26,499 nucleotides of DNA from a virus, in the IMG/VR virus record IMGVR_UViG_3300034524_000064, positions 1 to 26,499 of that record; one strand, written 5' to 3'. Below are positions 13,788-21,293 of this stretch, one piece after another (position 1 is the stretch's first letter; every line of letters begins with the position of its first letter). Below the pieces are notes generated by a model. That model saw nothing but the letters and a program-made list of their open reading frames with translations. It ran no database searches and had not been told where the DNA came from. Made by a program: the position numbers and the translations under genes.

Positions 13788-15830
13788 ATGTGGGCTGAAA
13801 TATTTCAATACAAATGGGCGCAGGAAAGGAGAGAACAATTAGAGAGAGTTAAAAAAGCATTAGAAGCTGGTATCCTTGTTAGGGAGAATGAAAAGAAGAA
13901 ACTTACTCAAAAAGAGTTTTTGGATTTAGCAAGGCAATTAAATGAAAAGGAAAGACAAGAAAAAATAGAGTACTTACTTAGGAATAAGCCAGACAACTAC
14001 TTTTTGGTAAATACGGAACGTCTTTTGAAAAGACTATGTGAGTTATGCTTGCAGGAAGAAGAAATTTCTTTAGATATAGAAACATCTCCTCAACCTGGTG
14101 GAGCCAAGGAAGATGCCTTAGATCCGTGGAAGGGGGTGATTGTTGGCATCTCCCTTGGCCTGCCAAAAGCTAACAAATATTTCTATATTCCTGTAGGTCA
14201 CTCTAGTGGCTTGCAGTTATCATTAAAAACAGTTGTAGATGCCTTAAAAGATATTAACCGTTGTTTAATAATGCATAATTCACCTTTTGATACTAAATTC
14301 TTGTACCTTAATGGTTTGGATGTAATAGATTTAATTTCTTATGACAGTTTGTTAGCTGCAAAAGTTCTTAATGAAAATGATGATCATGGGTTGAAAAGCT
14401 TATGTTCTCGTTATTTAAAGATGGAAACAACTGATTACGAAGATTTATTTGGCCCGATACCTTTTAGGGAAATTCCAATTGATGTTGCCCTTGTGTATGC
14501 GGCTAAAGATGCTGAAATGACTATTAGATTAGCTGAATTTCAACGTGAGCATTTAGCATTACGGCCAAAATTAGCTAGATTATTTTATGAAATAGAAATG
14601 CCTGTTATGTGTGAGATGATAAAGGCAGATTTAACTGGCAGTGCTTTTGATGTTGAGGAATGTGCTAAGTTAGATAAAGAGTTAGGTCAAGAGCAAAGTA
14701 AAATTGAAGCAGAGATTAAAGTAATGATAGGTGATGTAAACATTAATTCTCCAGCTCAATTATCAAGAGTTTTGTATGATGAGTTAAAGCTTATTGATAT
14801 TAGTGGAAAAAGATCAACGGGTGTAAAAGTGCTAAAGAAATTAAGTAACAAACATGATGTTATACCTAAAATTCTAGAGTATAGGGCTATAGCAAAGTTG
14901 CGTCAGGCATTTACTCAGAAGTTACCTAATGAACTTAAAAAAGATGGCAGAATACATCCTTGGCATAACACTTATGGAGCACATACTGGCAGGTTTAGTT
15001 GTAATAATCCTAATACGCAACAATTGCCAGCAAAGGATGAAAGATCACGTAGAGTAAGGCAGTTATTTGTTGCTGATTCTGGAAGGATATTTATTTCAAT
15101 TGATTACAGTCAAATTGAGCTTAGATTGTTAGCTCATTTCAGTCAAGATGAGAATATGATGAGGGCTTATCGAGAAGGAATTGATATTCATGCGATAACA
15201 GCAAGTAAGGTGTTTGGTCTGCCGATAGAAAAGATTTTAGATGATGAGCAAAATGGGGGTAGTAAGGAACGAAAAAAAGCTAAAAACGTAAACTTTGGTA
15301 TCAGCTACTTAATTACAGCTAAAGGATTGGCTGATCAGATAGGATGTAGTGATGAGGAAGCTCAAAAAATTATCGAAGATTACTTTAGGAATTTTCCGAA
15401 GGTAAAACAGTTCATAGAAAACACAATTGAAACTACTAGAAGGAGGGGGTATGCAGAGACAATTTTAGGCCGTAAACGGCGTCTGCATAAGACTATTAGG
15501 AGTAGCGATTATTCTGAAAGAGCTTCTGCTGAACGCCAGGCAGTTAATTTTGTGATTCAAGGGAGTGCTGCTGATTTACTGAAAAAGGCTATAGTAGACT
15601 TACAACCTGTACTGAAAAAGTATGATACTTATATACGTTTTCAGGTGCATGATGAATTGATTTTTGATGCTCCTGAAAATATTACTAGAGAAGCTTTAGA
15701 AGAAATAATGGAAACAATGAGGAACGCAATTAAAATTGATGTTCCCATTGAAGTTGATGCTGAAATTTATCCTCATAGGTGGGCTGAAGGTGTAAAGATT
15801 GATGAATGGTTTGATAATAGAAGTAGTTAA
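13788..15830 (+). CDS. polA: DNA polymerase I family (family A) with 3'-5' exonuclease
   Basis: A 680-residue protein; ATG 13788 follows ACGGGGG and overlaps nothing functional, whereas an upstream in-frame start at 13752 lies inside the SSB-like gene. It lacks the 5'-3' exonuclease domain of bacterial Pol I. Proofreading motifs are present: DIET (from residue 96), NSPFD (near 164) and YAAKDAE. Polymerase motifs are present as well: motif A DYSQIELR (from 439), the O-helix RKKAKNVNFGISY (near 495) and motif C QVHDELI (near 620). All catalytic Asp/Glu residues seem intact. It is the phage replicative polymerase, encoded with loader, helicase, primase and SSB. Confidence 0.95.
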   Translation: MWAEIFQYKWAQERREQLERVKKALEAGILVRENEKKKLTQKEFLDLARQLNEKERQEKIEYLLRNKPDNYFLVNTERLLKRLCELCLQEEEISLDIETSPQPGGAKEDALDPWKGVIVGISLGLPKANKYFYIPVGHSSGLQLSLKTVVDALKDINRCLIMHNSPFDTKFLYLNGLDVIDLISYDSLLAAKVLNENDDHGLKSLCSRYLKMETTDYEDLFGPIPFREIPIDVALVYAAKDAEMTIRLAEFQREHLALRPKLARLFYEIEMPVMCEMIKADLTGSAFDVEECAKLDKELGQEQSKIEAEIKVMIGDVNINSPAQLSRVLYDELKLIDISGKRSTGVKVLKKLSNKHDVIPKILEYRAIAKLRQAFTQKLPNELKKDGRIHPWHNTYGAHTGRFSCNNPNTQQLPAKDERSRRVRQLFVADSGRIFISIDYSQIELRLLAHFSQDENMMRAYREGIDIHAITASKVFGLPIEKILDDEQNGGSKERKKAKNVNFGISYLITAKGLADQIGCSDEEAQKIIEDYFRNFPKVKQFIENTIETTRRRGYAETILGRKRRLHKTIRSSDYSERASAERQAVNFVIQGSAADLLKKAIVDLQPVLKKYDTYIRFQVHDELIFDAPENITREALEEIMETMRNAIKIDVPIEVDAEIYPHRWAEGVKIDEWFDNRSS

Positions 15831-16017
15831 CCTTTCTACATTAGAAAAGCGTGTTTATACTATGACACCAAAAGAAGCTGTAAAAGCTGCATATTTGCAG
15901 TCTAACCATGATTATAATACTTGGGATTATAGTAAACATAATTTACATGTTATTGAAGGGAAATATACTGTTGCTTGTGGTGATTGGGTTGCTCTAAAAA
16001 GAAATAAAAGTTATTAA
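15802..16017 (+). CDS. Small conserved phage protein, unknown function
   Basis: A 71-residue product from ATG 15802, which overlaps the polymerase gene by 29 bases with GAAGGTG upstream; TTG 15811 is an alternative start. It contains LSTLEKRVYTMTPKEAVKAA, NHDYNTWDYSKH and YTVACGDWVALK. The 'NYNTWDY ... CGDW' pattern recurs in small proteins of Firmicutes phages, but no function is known to me. No transmembrane segment or DNA-binding motif is visible. It is co-transcribed with the polymerase. Confidence 0.65.
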   Translation: MNGLIIEVVNLSTLEKRVYTMTPKEAVKAAYLQSNHDYNTWDYSKHNLHVIEGKYTVACGDWVALKRNKSY

Positions 16018-16038
16018 AATGGAGGTATTTTTGATACT

Positions 16039-16923
16039 ATGAGTGCATATGAACCAGAATTAGGGCACATGGTGTTTGGTAATGGATGGGGAGAGTTTGG
16101 AGTACCTAAACAAGTAGGAGAGATGCTTTACGAACTTGCTGAAAATTTAATTGATAGTATTAATGATGATCCTGTTTATGGAACTGAATATGTAAATGAT
16201 GTATTTGAGATGCACCCTTATTATTGGGGTGATTGCACTTGTGGTTTTGAAGATGAAAAAATAGAATGGGAAGAAACCCATCCACATAAATCTGATTGTT
16301 TCCATGTTAAGTATGAAAGATATATAGTAGAGCTAGAACAAAAAGGTATTTTACCCTACGGTAAAACTGAAAGAGAATATAATAAACTATTAAAGCAGTT
16401 TGCTAAGGAAAATGGCTTTAAAGGTTTATATGGTATTGCTATCTATTGTGATTGTGGCCGTGATGAAGAGTATGAAAAATGGCGAGAAACTCATGATCAT
16501 AAACCTGATTGTCCAATAGTAGTGCCTAACTTTCTTTATAAACCTACAGGTTTAGCTATTTACTGGTATAAGTACATTGGTCGAGACATGTCTGCAAATC
16601 AGAAAATAAGACTTAGAGAGTTTAGAGAGATTATTAATTACTGTTTACAGTCGGCTGAAGAGGATATTAAGAAAGCTTCTGAAAAGAAGAATATACAAAG
16701 AGCCAAAAAAGAACAATGGAAAGAAAATAAGAGGGCAAAAGGTTATATTTGTCAAGATTGTGTTAATTTCCTTGAAGAAAATCATGAAGGAAAAGTTATA
16801 TGTTTTGTTTATATTAAGGAAGAAGAAAAAGTCACAGAAGATGGTTTGAGTGTAATTACAACAATCCCTATTCCTCAAGATTATAAAAAGGAATGTGTAG
16901 ACTATATTAAATTTGGTTCATAA
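16039..16923 (+). CDS. Phage protein with duplicated Cys/His modules, unknown function
   Basis: A 294-residue protein with GGAGG upstream of ATG 16039. It opens with GHMVFGNGWGEFGVP, familiar from uncharacterised phage proteins. Two related Cys/His modules follow: CTCGFED...THPHKSDC and CDCGRDE...THDHKPDC, each CxC, then HxH and a Cys, which could bind zinc. The second is followed by FLYKPTGLAIYWYKYIGRDM. The last third is highly charged (EEDIKKASEKKNIQRAKKEQ) and ends with another Cys pair (CQDCVNF). The duplicated modules suggest nucleic acid or protein binding. It lies between polymerase and YyaC-like genes. Confidence 0.65.
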   Translation: MSAYEPELGHMVFGNGWGEFGVPKQVGEMLYELAENLIDSINDDPVYGTEYVNDVFEMHPYYWGDCTCGFEDEKIEWEETHPHKSDCFHVKYERYIVELEQKGILPYGKTEREYNKLLKQFAKENGFKGLYGIAIYCDCGRDEEYEKWRETHDHKPDCPIVVPNFLYKPTGLAIYWYKYIGRDMSANQKIRLREFREIINYCLQSAEEDIKKASEKKNIQRAKKEQWKENKRAKGYICQDCVNFLEENHEGKVICFVYIKEEEKVTEDGLSVITTIPIPQDYKKECVDYIKFGS

Positions 16924-16948
16924 ACGGTTTATTTTAGGGTGAGTTAAA

Positions 16949-17563
16949 ATGATTGAATATAGATATTCATACAAAGATCCTGTGGTAGTACAGAAAATAG
17001 CTCAAACTATTTGTGATTTAAGGCAGGAATTAGATCGAGATCAAACACGTCAACTTGTAATAGTCTGTATAGGTACTGATCGTTCTACTGGAGATAGTCT
17101 GGGGCCATTGGTAGGTACTTTTATAAGAGAAAAATTAATAGATAAACTAACTGTTTATGGAACTTTAGATGAACCTGTTCATGCTTTGAATTTAAGAGAG
17201 TGTTTAAATAATATTAAACAAATTAAAAATCCATTAATAATTGCTGTTGATGCATCATTAGGTAGAGAAAAAAGTGTAGGTGATATTATTATTGGGAAGG
17301 GAAGTCTTATACCAGGTATTGGTGTAAATAAAGAGTTACCTAAAATTGGGGATATATTCATTAAGGGAATAGTTAATATTGATGCAAGTCATTTTAGTAA
17401 TAGTTTTACACATTTGATACTGCAAAATACTCGTTTAGGATTGGTATGGAAAATGGCTAATGTAATTGCTAGAGGAATTGAGAAAGCTATAACACAAGAT
17501 AGAATAAATGATATGTATTCTAGTTCATATTGTGAGTATGCTGTGGTAAGCTGTGTTAGCTAA
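16949..17563 (+). CDS. YyaC-like sporulation protein (GPR-like protease fold)
   Basis: A 204-residue protein from ATG 16949 with GGGTGAG upstream. Recognised by IVCIGTDRSTGDSLGPLVG, YGTLDEPVHALNL, PLIIAVDASLGREKSVGDI, PGIGVNKELPKIGDI and FTHLILQNTRLGLVWKMA. These match the YyaC family, of full length here (about 200 residues), which is related to the germination protease GPR and is confined to endospore formers. The Asp-rich motifs IGTDR and VDAS are intact. It is odd for a phage to carry this between replication genes and a structured RNA region. It may act on sporulation or germination to help phage entrapment or exit from spores. The family is clear; the function in phage is inferred. Confidence 0.85.
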   Translation: MIEYRYSYKDPVVVQKIAQTICDLRQELDRDQTRQLVIVCIGTDRSTGDSLGPLVGTFIREKLIDKLTVYGTLDEPVHALNLRECLNNIKQIKNPLIIAVDASLGREKSVGDIIIGKGSLIPGIGVNKELPKIGDIFIKGIVNIDASHFSNSFTHLILQNTRLGLVWKMANVIARGIEKAITQDRINDMYSSSYCEYAVVSCVS

Positions 17564-17800
17564 CTCCGAGGTGGGTCGAAGTGCATTGGCTGGAGTTGTT
17601 CCGGTGGACTTCGGCGCAAGGGTAAGAATTAAATTGCCGTGGAGCTTTAGGCTCGCGTCAATCAATTGATAAAGGGTAGCCAAGTAGGGGAGAGAAATCG
17701 GCGCCACCGAAAGGCGTGTAGGGGTTGGCTACTGCTTGTATAAGCCCCGAGGTGGGAGCGCAAAGCCCACCATGCAAGGTGCAAATCCTTGCTCCTGTCG
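17564..17800 (+). ncRNA. Candidate structured noncoding RNA
   Basis: A GC-rich stretch in an AT-rich region with no supported ORF. Helices seen: GTCGAAGT (17575-17582) with ACTTCGGC (17608-17615); AACTCC (17562-17567) with GGAGTT (17592-17597), which would make a pseudoknot with the first; GAGC/GCTC (17642-17645/17651-17654); an 8-base helix GTAGCCAA (17676-17683) with TTGGCTAC (17725-17732) enclosing CGCC/GGCG (17702-17705/17713-17716); GCTT/AAGC (17734-17737/17742-17745); GGTGGG/CCCACC (17751-17756/17766-17771); and GCAAGG/CCTTGC (17774-17779/17787-17792) around TGCAAAT, which resembles a tRNA T arm. The decamer CCGAGGTGGG occurs at both ends. I do not recognise a known family. It could be a phage RNA, a ribozyme or a leader of the next gene. 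Confidence 0.6.
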
Positions 17801-17829
17801 AACTATATATTAAAATAGGGGTGATACCA

Positions 17830-18033
17830 TTGCGAATAGGTACTAAACGTTTTTCAATTTGGATTAAGTTATATAAAGGTAAAACTAATTGGCATACAGG
17901 GAATTATACACTTATTCTTGCTAAAGGAAAGTATTTTGAGAATGAAGGCTATGACGGTTGGGGCTGGACGAATTTGAGGTTTATTCCAATAGGAAAAAGA
18001 ATTAAACACGATTGGAGGCGTGAGTTAAAGTAA
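17830..18033 (+). CDS. Small basic hypothetical protein
   Basis: A 67-residue product from TTG 17830, 5 bases after AGGGGTGAT. An upstream in-frame TTG at 17725 lies inside the structured RNA region and is unlikely to be the start. The protein is rich in Lys, Trp and Tyr (FSIWIKLYKGKTNWHTGNYT, GYDGWGWTNLRFIPI) and basic at the end (KRIKHDWRRELK). The function is not recognised. Its stop overlaps the beginning of the next coding region. Confidence 0.55.
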   Translation: MRIGTKRFSIWIKLYKGKTNWHTGNYTLILAKGKYFENEGYDGWGWTNLRFIPIGKRIKHDWRRELK

Positions 18034-18035
18034 AC

Positions 18036-18524
18036 ATCAATCCAAAAGATTTTCAAGCATGTTTAGCAGTTGGTACTGTAGCAGAAGAAGAAATAAGAAA
18101 ATTTTGTAAACAGTATGGTCTTGATATTGTACGAGCTGATGAGGCAGCTAAAGATAATCCAGACTTTATGCTGCCTCTTTATTTGGAGTCTAAAGTTCAA
18201 TCAACACCCTTTAGAAAGGCACAAGAAAAATTTGGCATAGAGCCTGGTAAGTGCATAACGATTAACGTTAAAAATCTTAAAAAGTATAAGAATTTACCTT
18301 GCTTAATCGTATTTATAGTTGATTATCAAGAGTATAGCACTAGCGGTTTTTACTGCATCAGTTCTAAAAAGCTTTGGCAGTTATATAAGAGTCATCCTGA
18401 ATGGCATTACACTTTAAAGTTTCGTGGTCGAAAACATAAAACTAAAAATTTTGCATTTAGCATTGATTATTGTTATCCATTAGAAAAAGTTTTAGATTGT
18501 TTAAATGAAATTTTTGGAGGATGA
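18036..18524 (+). CDS. PD-(D/E)XK nuclease-like protein without an obvious start codon
   Basis: The frame stays open and coding-like from an in-frame TGA at 18021 to TGA 18522-18524. The first ATG is 18168, but upstream sequence clearly reads as protein (INPKDFQACLAVGTVAEEE, FCKQYGLDIVRADEAA). The core NPDFMLPLYLESKVQ fits the PD-x(n)-ExK pattern of restriction and Holliday-junction type nucleases, and a start at 18168 would remove the catalytic Asp. GGAGG (18014-18018) lies upstream, but the codons after it are GTT, AAA, GTA, AAC and ATC. I set the start at ATC 18036 only provisionally. The previous gene's TAA overlaps GTA 18030. A mutated or rare start, or coupling to the upstream gene, is possible. 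Confidence 0.55.
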   Translation: MNPKDFQACLAVGTVAEEEIRKFCKQYGLDIVRADEAAKDNPDFMLPLYLESKVQSTPFRKAQEKFGIEPGKCITINVKNLKKYKNLPCLIVFIVDYQEYSTSGFYCISSKKLWQLYKSHPEWHYTLKFRGRKHKTKNFAFSIDYCYPLEKVLDCLNEIFGG

Positions 18525-18527
18525 AAT

Positions 18528-19718
18528 ATGAGTGAAAAAGTTACTCAACATTTATTTTATGTAGGAGACGTTTTACAAGTACTGAAGCAGATACCGGATG
18601 AAAGCATACATTGCGTTGTAACATCGCCTCCTTACTGGGGCTTAAGGAATTACGGTGTAGATGGGCAAATTGGGTTAGAGAAGACACCGGATGAATATGT
18701 AGCTAAGTTAGTTGAAGTATTTCGTGAAGTACGGCGGGTGCTGAGGAAGGACGGAACGCTATGGCTCAATCTAGGCGATTCATACAACGGCTCCGGCGGT
18801 GCTGGTGGAGATTATAATCCAGGCGGACTACGTGAAGGGCAACCAAAGTATCCTGGTAGGAAAGTTGGGTCTCTCAAACCAAAAGACCTCGTAGGCATCC
18901 CTTGGCGTGTTGCATTTGCATTACAAGCAGATGGATGGTATCTTCGTAGTGATATTATATGGGCAAAGCCTAATGCTATGCCTGAAAGCGTAAAGGATAG
19001 ACCGACAAAAGCACATGAATATGTGTTTTTGCTAGCGAAAAGCAAGAAGTATTTTTACGATGCGGATGCGATAAGAGAGCCACATGTACGTTTGTGGAAT
19101 GAGAAAAACGGTGGTACGTTTGCTGGGGGAAAGCAATCGGTACTTGGTGGCACTAAACAACACAGAGGGCCTTATCCCCTGCCGAACCCGTTTGGCCGCA
19201 ACAAACGTTCTGTTTGGATTATACCCACTGAACCCTTTCCAGATGCACATTTTGCCACCTTCCCCACGGCCCTTGTAGAGCCCTGCATCAAGGCCGGCAC
19301 AAGCGAACGCGGCTGTTGCCCAAAGTGTGGGGCACCGTGGGAGAGGGTGGTGGAATATAAGCGTCCAGAAAACGCAAAACCCAAGAAGCCTACTGAATCT
19401 TGGAATGTTGGTACTGGACTTCAACCACACAGAGGTTATAGAGGTACTCCTGTAGTTGAATGTATCGGCTGGCGTCCTACTTGTTCTTGCGGTATCGAAG
19501 AAACTGTTCCTTGCGTTGTGTTAGATCCTTTTGGCGGGGCAGGTACTACTAATTTAGTTGCGGCTAAATTGGGGCGATCCAGTATTTATATAGATTTAAA
19601 TTCGTCATATGTAGATATGGCTATAAGACGTTTGAACAAATATAACAATATATTCAGACAATATGAAGTAAAAATGATAGATATGAGTAATGCAATTGTT
19701 AAATGTGTAAATCATTAG
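18528..19718 (+). CDS. DNA methyltransferase (beta-class N4/N6, PF01555-like)
   Basis: A 396-residue protein with GGAGG upstream of ATG 18528. Motif IV TSPPYWGLRNYG (from about residue 33) comes before the AdoMet-binding motif I LDPFGGAGTTNLVAAKLG (about 330-350), the circular order of beta-class enzymes. An SPPY catalytic motif favours N4-cytosine, but N6-adenine enzymes also use it. A zinc-ribbon-like insert (CCPKCGAPW, later CSC) sits between. The middle third (about 19140-19380) is much richer in GC than the flanks and than the window, which suggests recombination or recent transfer. No cognate endonuclease is recognised as a clear pair, so it may protect phage DNA from host restriction. 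Confidence 0.9.
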   Translation: MSEKVTQHLFYVGDVLQVLKQIPDESIHCVVTSPPYWGLRNYGVDGQIGLEKTPDEYVAKLVEVFREVRRVLRKDGTLWLNLGDSYNGSGGAGGDYNPGGLREGQPKYPGRKVGSLKPKDLVGIPWRVAFALQADGWYLRSDIIWAKPNAMPESVKDRPTKAHEYVFLLAKSKKYFYDADAIREPHVRLWNEKNGGTFAGGKQSVLGGTKQHRGPYPLPNPFGRNKRSVWIIPTEPFPDAHFATFPTALVEPCIKAGTSERGCCPKCGAPWERVVEYKRPENAKPKKPTESWNVGTGLQPHRGYRGTPVVECIGWRPTCSCGIEETVPCVVLDPFGGAGTTNLVAAKLGRSSIYIDLNSSYVDMAIRRLNKYNNIFRQYEVKMIDMSNAIVKCVNH

Positions 19719-19743
19719 TTAATTGAATTGTGAGGGATGTTAA

Positions 19744-20526
19744 ATGCTAGAAGAACCTTTAGAACTTCAAAATTTTCCTCAAGATCATTTTTCTGTTACT
19801 CAATTAAATACCTTTTTAAGGTGCCCTGCTCAATACTACTTTAGATATGTAGAAGGTTTAAAAATACCACCTAGCGGAGCTATCACGAAGGGGGTATGCG
19901 TTCATGCTGGTATTGAACATAATTACAAACAAAAAATTAACAGCGGAAAAGACTTACCTTTGAATGATGTAACAGAATTTGTAGCCAGTAAATTTGAGGA
20001 AGTAGCACCGGAAACTGATTGGAGAGAAGAAAATCCTGCAAAAGCAAAGGATGAAACTATCAGGCTTTCTAAGACTTATCATAAAGAATTTGCTCCTAAA
20101 ATACAGCCAATAGCTTCTGAATTAGAGGTTGTTATACCAATTACTCCTGATGTCAATCTTTTAGGTTATATAGATGTAGTTGATAGTCAGGGGTATATTC
20201 GTGATACTAAAACTTCTTCTAAAATGCCAGGGCAGGAAACAGTTGAAAAGAGTTTACAGTTATCTGCTTATGCATTAGCATACCGGCAAAAGTTTAATAA
20301 AGAAGAAAAGGGGGTATTGCTGGATTATCTAGTAGCAAATAAAAGCGATGTTAACACGAAAACATTTATGGCTAAAAGAACAGAAAGAGATCTAAAAAGG
20401 TTTAAGAATATTGCAACAAATGTTATATCTGCTATCAAGAATAATGCATTTTACCCTAATCCTACTGGTTACTTATGTAATCCTAAATGGTGTGGTTACT
20501 ATACACTATGTCACAAAATATTTTAG
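19744..20526 (+). CDS. RecB/Cas4-like PD-(D/E)XK exonuclease with Fe-S cluster
   Basis: A 260-residue protein from ATG 19744 after GAGGGATG. The N terminus FSVTQLNTFLRCPAQYYFRY supplies the first Cys, and the C terminus CNPKWCGYYTLC supplies three more, the AddB/Cas4 pattern for a 4Fe-4S cluster. Nuclease motifs are GYIDVVD (catalytic Asp), IRDTKTSSK (DxK) and LQLSAYALAY (QxxxY). Such phage enzymes process double-strand ends for recombination-dependent replication; no helicase domain is attached. It is not adjacent to cas1/cas2, so a CRISPR role is unlikely. It is followed by a resolvase-like gene. Confidence 0.88.
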   Translation: MLEEPLELQNFPQDHFSVTQLNTFLRCPAQYYFRYVEGLKIPPSGAITKGVCVHAGIEHNYKQKINSGKDLPLNDVTEFVASKFEEVAPETDWREENPAKAKDETIRLSKTYHKEFAPKIQPIASELEVVIPITPDVNLLGYIDVVDSQGYIRDTKTSSKMPGQETVEKSLQLSAYALAYRQKFNKEEKGVLLDYLVANKSDVNTKTFMAKRTERDLKRFKNIATNVISAIKNNAFYPNPTGYLCNPKWCGYYTLCHKIF

Positions 20527-20540
20527 GAGGTTGATCACTA

Positions 20541-20837
20541 ATCGTTACAAATTATGAACGTGGCCGGGAAAAGGAGTATGCAGTAATTAAATTATTAGAA
20601 GAAGTGGGTTATGAAACTTGTAGAGCAGCCGGTAGTAAAGGCTGCTTTGATGTTATTGCCTGGAATCATCTTGGTACTCGTTTTATACAGGTAAAACGAG
20701 AGAAAAACGCAAGTGATTATAGTGTTGATATAGAACGGATAAAAGAAACTCCTCTCCCTCCTCATTCTACAGGAGAACTGTGGGTATGGCGTGATGGAAA
20801 AGGGTGGATTACTAAAAAAGTTATTAAGACAGCTTAA
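20541..20837 (+). CDS. Holliday-junction-resolvase-like PD-(D/E)XK protein, no canonical start
   Basis: The coding-like sequence begins around 20541 and ends with TAA at 20837. NYERGREKEYAVIKLLEEVG, AAGSKGCFDVIAWN and FIQVKREKN follow the Hjc-type pattern: an N-terminal Glu, Asp in FDV and the QVK of (D/E)xK. The first ATG at 20604 would drop the N-terminal catalytic helix. AGGAGG (20525-20530) lies upstream, but the in-frame codons after it are TGA, TCA, CTA, ATC and GTT; TTG 20531 is in another frame and stops after eight codons. ATC 20541 is used here as a placeholder. A one-base deletion or a non-AUG start is possible. It probably resolves branched DNA or packaging junctions. Confidence 0.62.
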   Translation: MVTNYERGREKEYAVIKLLEEVGYETCRAAGSKGCFDVIAWNHLGTRFIQVKREKNASDYSVDIERIKETPLPPHSTGELWVWRDGKGWITKKVIKTA

Positions 20838-20841
20838 GTTA

Positions 20842-20869
20842 GTTACAAACACCTTTTTCAACCTAATTT
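20842..20869 (+). promoter_or_regulatory. GTTACAA-N13-CCTAA element, copy 5
   Basis: GTTACAA (20842-20848), a 13-base spacer and CCTAATTT (20862-20869), then ATAAGTAGAAGGAGGG. It starts 4 bases after the resolvase-like stop and would drive the run of small genes from 20895. Confidence 0.7.
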
Positions 20870-20894
20870 ATAAGTAGAAGGAGGGATAAAAGCG

Positions 20895-20975
20895 GTGGGT
20901 AAATTGCTAGGAGCAACAGCATTGATTGCGTGGGTAATGGTTTGGTGGGTAATTGGGATAAAATTATTCACATAA
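20895..20975 (+). CDS. 26-residue single-helix membrane peptide
   Basis: GTG 20895 is preceded by AAGGAGGG and the ORF ends at TAA 20975. The product (KLLGATALIAWVMVWWVIGI, then a short polar end) is almost entirely one hydrophobic helix. It is the first gene after element copy 5. Tiny membrane peptides of this kind are common in phage early regions; their roles are unknown. The strong ribosome site supports translation. Confidence 0.55.
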   Translation: MGKLLGATALIAWVMVWWVIGIKLFT

Positions 20976-20989
20976 GGAGGATTAAACAG

Positions 20990-21289
20990 ATGTCAATGCT
21001 GTATGACGTTATTGAAGTTTATTTAGATATAGAAGAAACTAGACAGGATGCTTATTTGTCATTAAAACGATTAGGAGAAGAAATACGAGATAAAGGAAAA
21101 AAGTTTGGTGAAGAATTGTTAGACAAAGTAAATGAGATGGCGTTTGATAATGGATTATGTCCTGAATGTTTTACGGAACTTGAACAACGAATTTATAAAG
21201 AAAATCGTGGAGAACATTTTGGATTTCCTGCTTATGAGCCGATGGTTGAATATCGTTGCCCATTTTGTGGATGGAAAAGTGAGGAATAA
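20990..21289 (+). CDS. Zinc-ribbon hypothetical protein
   Basis: A 99-residue protein. ATG 20990 follows AAGGAGG; an earlier in-frame ATG at 20930 is inside the membrane peptide gene. The first 60 residues are helical and charged (YLDIEETRQDAYLSLKRLGE). The end has two CxxC pairs, LCPECFTE and YRCPFCGW, a zinc-ribbon arrangement. The function is unknown; it could bind nucleic acid or protein. The next gene starts 5 bases after its stop. Confidence 0.65.
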   Translation: MSMLYDVIEVYLDIEETRQDAYLSLKRLGEEIRDKGKKFGEELLDKVNEMAFDNGLCPECFTELEQRIYKENRGEHFGFPAYEPMVEYRCPFCGWKSEE

Positions 21290-21293
21290 AGAG

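Noticed and set aside
17725-17800. tRNA or tRNA-like gene
   Set aside because: The 3' hairpin has a T-arm-like loop, but no matching 7-base acceptor stem, no CCA and a 9-base central loop; no cloverleaf closes.
19032-19430. Antisense ORFs within the methyltransferase gene
   Set aside because: They are open only because the GC-rich segment has few stops; there are no ribosome sites or recognisable motifs.
19744-20526. CRISPR Cas4
   Set aside because: The Cas4/RecB-like fold fits, but there is no repeat array and no cas1 or cas2 nearby; a phage recombination exonuclease is simpler.
20544-20550. Further GTTACAA copy
   Set aside because: CCTAA is not present 13 bases downstream and the site is inside coding sequence; the TTGTAAC sites near 7650 and 18616 also lack the partner.
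21132-21293. N-terminal extension of the gene at 21294
   Set aside because: It lies within the zinc-ribbon gene in another frame; ATG 21294 has a proper ribosome site.
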